Below, piece by piece: positions 5,481-8,482 of a DNA stretch of 8,482 nt. This DNA is from Methanolobus sp. UBA474 (lineage in GTDB: Archaea > Halobacteriota > Methanosarcinia > Methanosarcinales > Methanosarcinaceae), in contig DANZ01000033.1 of the NCBI GenBank assembly GCA_002501695.1, positions 5,129 through 13,610 on the forward strand. The letters are read 5' to 3'. Within the stretch, counting starts at the first letter, position 1; each line of letters begins with the position of its first letter. The notes under the pieces are model-generated. The model searched no databases. It was given only the letters and a program-made list of their open reading frames with translations, and had not been told where the DNA came from. Both the position numbers and the translations under genes were made by a program.

Positions 5481-6746
5481 ATGTACGGCAAGTCCTCGCC
5501 CTTATATCACAAAAACCTTTTGCTCGTCCTTGAATTCATTGGGGTGGTGCGAGTGTATATATATATAGTGACAGCTTTCTTTATTTGGGGGAGCATACTG
5601 AAGATCAGGTCATCAAGTAATTGCTTTTCAGCCGCTTTACTGTTGGTTGTAGCTCTTTTAATTGTCATCCAGATCTCTCCGGGGTGCCTTAGTGCCCAGA
5701 GGGAAGCAGACCTGCCTCAGGCCAATAACCTTTCATCCGGGTCAGATGATGACTATCCTCGTGCATCGGTTATTGCAGATGATCTTGAGATTCCCTGGTC
5801 ACTGGATTTCCTTCCGGATGGCAGCATTATCTTCACCGAAAGGCCTGGGAGAGTTCGCCTTATAGATATCGAGGAAGGCCTGCTGCCGGAGCCTCTGGAA
5901 ACGATCGGCGAAGTTGCACATACCGGCGAGGGAGGGTTGCTTGGCATAACTGTGCATCCTGATTTTGAAGATAACCATTTCATATATGTATATTACACTT
6001 ACAGAGAAGACGACCGCTTGTACAACAAAGTGGTGAGATACACTGAAGAGAACAGGGAACTGACCGATGCACAGGTGATCATAGACAGTATTCCCGGAGG
6101 CGGCAATCATAACGGGGGCAGAATAGGCTTCGGACCGGATGGTCTGCTGTACATCACCGCCGGAGATGCCGGAGAAGATCTCCTTGCCCAAAACCCTGAT
6201 TCCCTTGCAGGAAAGATACTGCGCATAACGGATGAAGGCGATATCCCGGAGGATAATCCGCTACAGGACTCGCCTGTCTATACCCTCGGACACCGCAATC
6301 CCCAGGGGCTTGCATGGGATGAGCAGGGAAGATTATGGGCTACGGAGCACGGTCCCACTATGAGGGATGAACTGAATCTGATCGAAGCCGGAAACAACTA
6401 CGGGTGGCCGGAGATCACAGGTGATGAATCGGCATCGGATATGGAGTCACCCATTATACACAGCAGTATGCAGACCTGGGCTCCCTCAGGCGCCACCTAC
6501 CTTAACGGCTCCGTTTTCTTTGCAGGCCTGCGGGGCCAGAGCCTGTATGAAGCCTCCATCGACCCGGACAATGACTTCGGTTCTGTGGAGCTGCAGGAAC
6601 ATTTCGACGGCGAGTTCGGAAGGCTGAGGGATGTTGTGGCCGGCCCTGACGGCAATCTGTATGTCCTCACGAGCAATCAGGACGGCAGAGGGCGGCCTGT
6701 CAGCGGGGATGACCGGGTGATCAGGATAAATGTGAGCAGAATGTGA
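5481..6746 (+). CDS. PQQ-dependent aldose (glucose/sorbosone) dehydrogenase-like beta-propeller, exported or membrane-anchored
   Basis: Six-bladed propeller of the soluble glucose dehydrogenase/Asd family (PF07995), whose members oxidise sugar aldehydes with PQQ outside the cytoplasm. Motifs in the 421 residues: IPWSLDFLPDG (104-114), ERPGRVRLI (120-128), GEGGLLGITVHPDF (149-162), NHNGGRIGFGPDGLLYITAGD (209-229; H210 matches the catalytic histidine), LGHRNPQGLAW (269-279; R272 and N273 match PQQ contacts), EHGP (289-292), NNYGWPE (305-311), WAPSGATYL (333-341) and LRDVVAGPDGNLYVLT (382-397). So the active site looks complete. The N terminus has two hydrophobic stretches (about 12-40 and 50-66); the second, followed by SPGC (C69), could be a lipoprotein signal, giving a surface protein. 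The start is uncertain because a strong TATA-like run lies inside the first 30 codons. Methanogens are not known to make PQQ, so cofactor and substrate are open questions. Confidence 0.85.
   Translation: MYGKSSPLYHKNLLLVLEFIGVVRVYIYIVTAFFIWGSILKIRSSSNCFSAALLLVVALLIVIQISPGCLSAQREADLPQANNLSSGSDDDYPRASVIADDLEIPWSLDFLPDGSIIFTERPGRVRLIDIEEGLLPEPLETIGEVAHTGEGGLLGITVHPDFEDNHFIYVYYTYREDDRLYNKVVRYTEENRELTDAQVIIDSIPGGGNHNGGRIGFGPDGLLYITAGDAGEDLLAQNPDSLAGKILRITDEGDIPEDNPLQDSPVYTLGHRNPQGLAWDEQGRLWATEHGPTMRDELNLIEAGNNYGWPEITGDESASDMESPIIHSSMQTWAPSGATYLNGSVFFAGLRGQSLYEASIDPDNDFGSVELQEHFDGEFGRLRDVVAGPDGNLYVLTSNQDGRGRPVSGDDRVIRINVSRM
5556..5567 (+). promoter_or_regulatory. TA-run, possible internal TATA box of the dehydrogenase gene
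   Basis: Six TA units in a row lie inside the annotated first 30 codons. If used, transcription would begin near 5585, and translation would have to start later. GGGGGAG (5587-5593) is a good ribosome binding site, but the in-frame codons just after it are ATA (5595) and CTG (5598), neither a normal start. A downstream start would keep only the second hydrophobic segment, as in a simple lipoprotein signal. Confidence 0.3.
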
Positions 6747-6803
6747 GAATCTGATTGTGACAGCAGATCGTGAAGCCCAAAAGATTTATCATGTTGTTGA
6801 TTT

Positions 6804-6813
6804 ACTTTAAACT
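6804..6813 (+). promoter_or_regulatory. TATA-like box for the AlbA/Schlafen-like gene
   Basis: ACTTTAAACT lies about 38-47 bp before the ATG at 6851, predicting a transcript start near 6835 with a leader of about 16 nt. The 104-bp gap after the dehydrogenase gene and this element suggest the gene has its own promoter. No strong ribosome binding site is visible. Confidence 0.4.
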
Positions 6814-6850
6814 AACAAGTTTGATGAATCACGGAACCTGCTGATGCAAT

Positions 6851-8023
6851 ATGTTGTTTGACAAATTACTTTCTGATGTCACCTATGATGATATTCAGGA
6901 ACTGAGCCATGAGAAGATAGATGAATCCCTTATCCTGGACTATAAGCAGGAGCTTAATGACACCAGTATCATCAAGCAGGTGACCGCCTTTTCAAACACC
7001 AACGGAGGCTACCTTGTCTACGGGATAGCAGAGACCGGGAAGGGCGGGCATCCTGAATCCATCAAGGGTATCGATAAGGACACTAATACGGAAAGGCTGG
7101 AGCAGATCATCCTGAGCAACATCGTGCCAAGGGTAAGCGTCCGGATGAAGAAGATACCCATTCCCGATACTGACAGCATAATATTGCTGGTCCAGATACC
7201 TGAGGGGCAGAACAAGCCCTACTACAACAACCACGACAAGAAGTACTACAAGAGATACAACTTCTCAGCCACCCCCATGGATGAAAATGAGATAGAATGG
7301 CTGTACCAGTCACGTTTTTTCGGAATGGGCAAGCTTGACAGATATGTAGAGGAAGCCATATTCCGAAGCCAGAACAAGATCCCCCACGAGATCCAGCTCA
7401 ATGGTATGGAAGGACATGTGATCATAACCCCGCTCAAGATCGACGGCCAGATGTTCGAGCCGTCATCCGAATTCGGGTATGAGATCACTGACCTGCATTC
7501 CATCCTGACAAGCGGATGTTCAGATTACCTGAGCGGTCCCGTCACGCCGTCAAAGTTCGGCATCAAGTGGGACAACGAGCATTATCTCCAGAACAAGGAC
7601 TCCGTCAATAAAGTGGAGATCCACAGGAACGGCCTTGTCCATTCCATGAAAAGATGCGGTTCCTCTAAGCCCGAAGGAAGCAAGGAGCTGGATGATGACT
7701 CGCTTGCCTGTAACCTGTTGCAGACCATCAGGTTCACATCATCCTTTTATTCCAGGATCAGCTATATAGGCAAAGTAAAGATAATTGTAAAGGTCTTCAA
7801 CTGTATCGACTCTTTTTTAGCTGACGGGAAGATCAAAGCCACCGAAACCAGGAAATGCGACTCCGAAGAGATCTCCATAGAAAGACAATGGGACTCCTGG
7901 AAACTCGGGGAGGACCACGTGCTCATAGCAAGAGACATCATGGACGAGGTCAGCAACTACTACGGCCTCTGGAACTCCAGGCTTTTCGACGAGCAGCAGG
8001 GTGTTGTCTCCTACGGGAAATGA
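6851..8023 (+). CDS. AlbA_2/Schlafen-like domain protein with an unrecognised C-terminal region
   Basis: The N-terminal 155 or so of 390 residues fit the AlbA_2 (Schlafen, formerly 'divergent AAA-4') domain. Signs are ESLILDYK (25-32, matching the family's ESxxxEFK strand), AFSNTNGGYLVYGI (46-59, matching AFANTxGGxLxxGV), the IVPRVSVRM strand, VQIPEGQNKPYY (114-125), and YKRYNFSATPMDENEIEWL (133-151, matching the RxGSST-PAxxxE end). Family members act in nucleic-acid binding, transcription control or RNA cleavage; some sit in defence loci. E25 and D30 align with the first two acidic residues of Schlafen RNases, but I see no clear third one (GIAET replaces GVDD), so nuclease activity is doubtful. 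Residues about 160-390 match no domain I recognise; they are polar, appear to alternate strands and helices, and have five cysteines (C223, C269, C287, C317, C336). There is no helix-turn-helix, signal peptide or membrane segment, so it is probably cytoplasmic. It stands alone, between a surface dehydrogenase and a surface protein. Confidence 0.8.
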   Translation: MLFDKLLSDVTYDDIQELSHEKIDESLILDYKQELNDTSIIKQVTAFSNTNGGYLVYGIAETGKGGHPESIKGIDKDTNTERLEQIILSNIVPRVSVRMKKIPIPDTDSIILLVQIPEGQNKPYYNNHDKKYYKRYNFSATPMDENEIEWLYQSRFFGMGKLDRYVEEAIFRSQNKIPHEIQLNGMEGHVIITPLKIDGQMFEPSSEFGYEITDLHSILTSGCSDYLSGPVTPSKFGIKWDNEHYLQNKDSVNKVEIHRNGLVHSMKRCGSSKPEGSKELDDDSLACNLLQTIRFTSSFYSRISYIGKVKIIVKVFNCIDSFLADGKIKATETRKCDSEEISIERQWDSWKLGEDHVLIARDIMDEVSNYYGLWNSRLFDEQQGVVSYGK

Positions 8024-8099
8024 TGCTTCGGTCACTTCTGTATCAAGAGTGTGCGGGCCCTGATCGTATTCACTCCGGGGGTCCTGTTCATACCAGTGT

Positions 8100-8482
8100 C
8101 TATTGTCTCCTCAGAACATATACTATGTACATCGCGGCCAGCGCGGCGGGCAGGGTGAATGCTGGGAGGGCGGGGAAGGTGGTATCACCCGGGGACTGTG
8201 CTCCGGGTTTGGTCGTGGCGGAGGACGGGTCGTAGTATTCGTCGGAGATGGTGACGTAGGCGGCGGTGAAACCACTGTTAACTAAAGGTTCATAACGATC
8301 TTTTACCTGAACAGTGTAATGAAAATCTATAGGCATAGTTCCACTAGCCCACCTCTCAGTTGGTTTTAATGTCCATTCATACGAGAAACTTTCATTTTTC
8401 TGATACATTTTCTCATGATATTGACCTAATTCAGATGATCCATCTACAAGAACAAAACTTTCTATACCTTGATGGGTACGCG
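8100..8482 (-). CDS. Surface protein with PAF-type archaeosortase C-terminal signal, sarcinarray-like (C-terminal part, runs off right edge)
   Basis: The frame stays open from the TAG at 8100-8102 to the right edge, giving 126 codons; the ATG at 8408 is internal, not a start. The visible part has a beta-rich extracellular domain (SFSYEWTLKPTERW, IDFHYTVQV, FTAAYVTISDEYYD), then a Ser/Thr/Pro-rich linker (SSATTKPGAQSPGDTTFPA). The end is a three-part signal: LPAF, the hydrophobic TLPAALAAMYIVYVL, and RRQ. This resembles the PGF-CTERM type that archaeosortase cleaves to attach a lipid anchor, with Ala in place of Gly. The W-x-L-KP and ISDEYY features remind me of the 'sarcinarray' family, which occurs in tandem arrays in Methanosarcina, but I cannot confirm membership. 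The 3' half (8101-8280) is about 60% GC and the rest (8281-8460) about 34%. It is convergent with the Schlafen-like gene, 76 bp apart. Confidence 0.7.
   Translation of the reverse strand, partial: RTHQGIESFVLVDGSSELGQYHEKMYQKNESFSYEWTLKPTERWASGTMPIDFHYTVQVKDRYEPLVNSGFTAAYVTISDEYYDPSSATTKPGAQSPGDTTFPALPAFTLPAALAAMYIVYVLRRQ

Noticed and set aside
5799..6191. 130-codon minus-strand frame
   Set aside because: Antisense to the conserved dehydrogenase propeller; no family signal.
6791..6874. Similar words ATGTTGTTGATTTACTTT and ATGTTGTTTGACAAATTACTTT around the Schlafen-like gene start
   Set aside because: Aligns only with a gap and overlaps coding sequence at the second copy; likely chance in T-rich DNA.
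8055..8084. GGGCCC/GGGTCC hairpin between the last two convergent genes
   Set aside because: Six pairs with one G-U and an 18-nt loop, and no T-run on either side; too weak to call a terminator.
7855..8235. 126-codon plus-strand frame bridging the last two genes
   Set aside because: Overlaps the end of the Schlafen-like gene out of frame and the surface-protein gene antisense; Arg/Gly-rich composition is typical of a frame shadow.
1..8482. CRISPR array, tRNA, rRNA, insertion sequence or phage genes
   Set aside because: No regularly spaced repeats, tRNA-like cloverleaf, transposase motifs or terminal repeats were seen on either strand.

Overview
The window looks archaeal, most likely a methylotrophic or acetoclastic methanogen of the Methanosarcinales. 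Supporting signs are TATA-like boxes followed by short leaders, Shine-Dalgarno sites resembling GGAGGTGAT, a short SlyD-like archaeal FKBP, and a surface protein ending in an archaeosortase-type C-terminal signal. That protein resembles families known mainly from Methanosarcina and its relatives. The genus cannot be fixed from the sequence alone.

Layout. 1-1363 (minus) is the N-terminal 454 codons of a bacterial-type soluble Lon protease, cut by the left edge. Upstream of it on the same strand, 47 bp away, is a MarR-family regulator (1411-1827). A perfect 19-bp palindrome lies between the marR TATA box and its start, and a related but degenerate site lies between marR and lon. marR-lon is therefore probably a self-regulated proteolysis operon. 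A 209-bp noncoding gap (1867-2075) separates it from a divergent FKBP prolyl isomerase (2076-2498, plus). Protein quality control thus dominates the left end. A strong hairpin at 2509-2544 lies between the FKBP gene and the convergent 933-aa helicase (2576-5377, minus). The helicase is a YprA/MrfA/Hrq1-like SF2 enzyme with a cysteine-rich DUF1998/MZB domain and a C-terminal TPR extension.

The helicase diverges, across a 103-bp promoter region with a 10-bp-period tandem repeat, from an exported or membrane-anchored PQQ-type aldose dehydrogenase-like beta-propeller (5481-6746, plus). Its own promoter precedes an AlbA_2/Schlafen-like protein (6851-8023, plus) with an unrecognised 230-residue C-terminal region. 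At the right edge, a convergent surface protein (8100 to the edge, minus) ends in a PAF-transmembrane-RR sorting signal. Its coding sequence changes sharply in GC content near 8280.

Apart from marR-lon, the genes look like independent units on alternating strands. I see no CRISPR array, tRNA, rRNA, insertion sequence or phage module. The parts least explained by known families are the C-terminal half of the Schlafen-like protein, the helicase-TPR fusion, and the MarR control of Lon.
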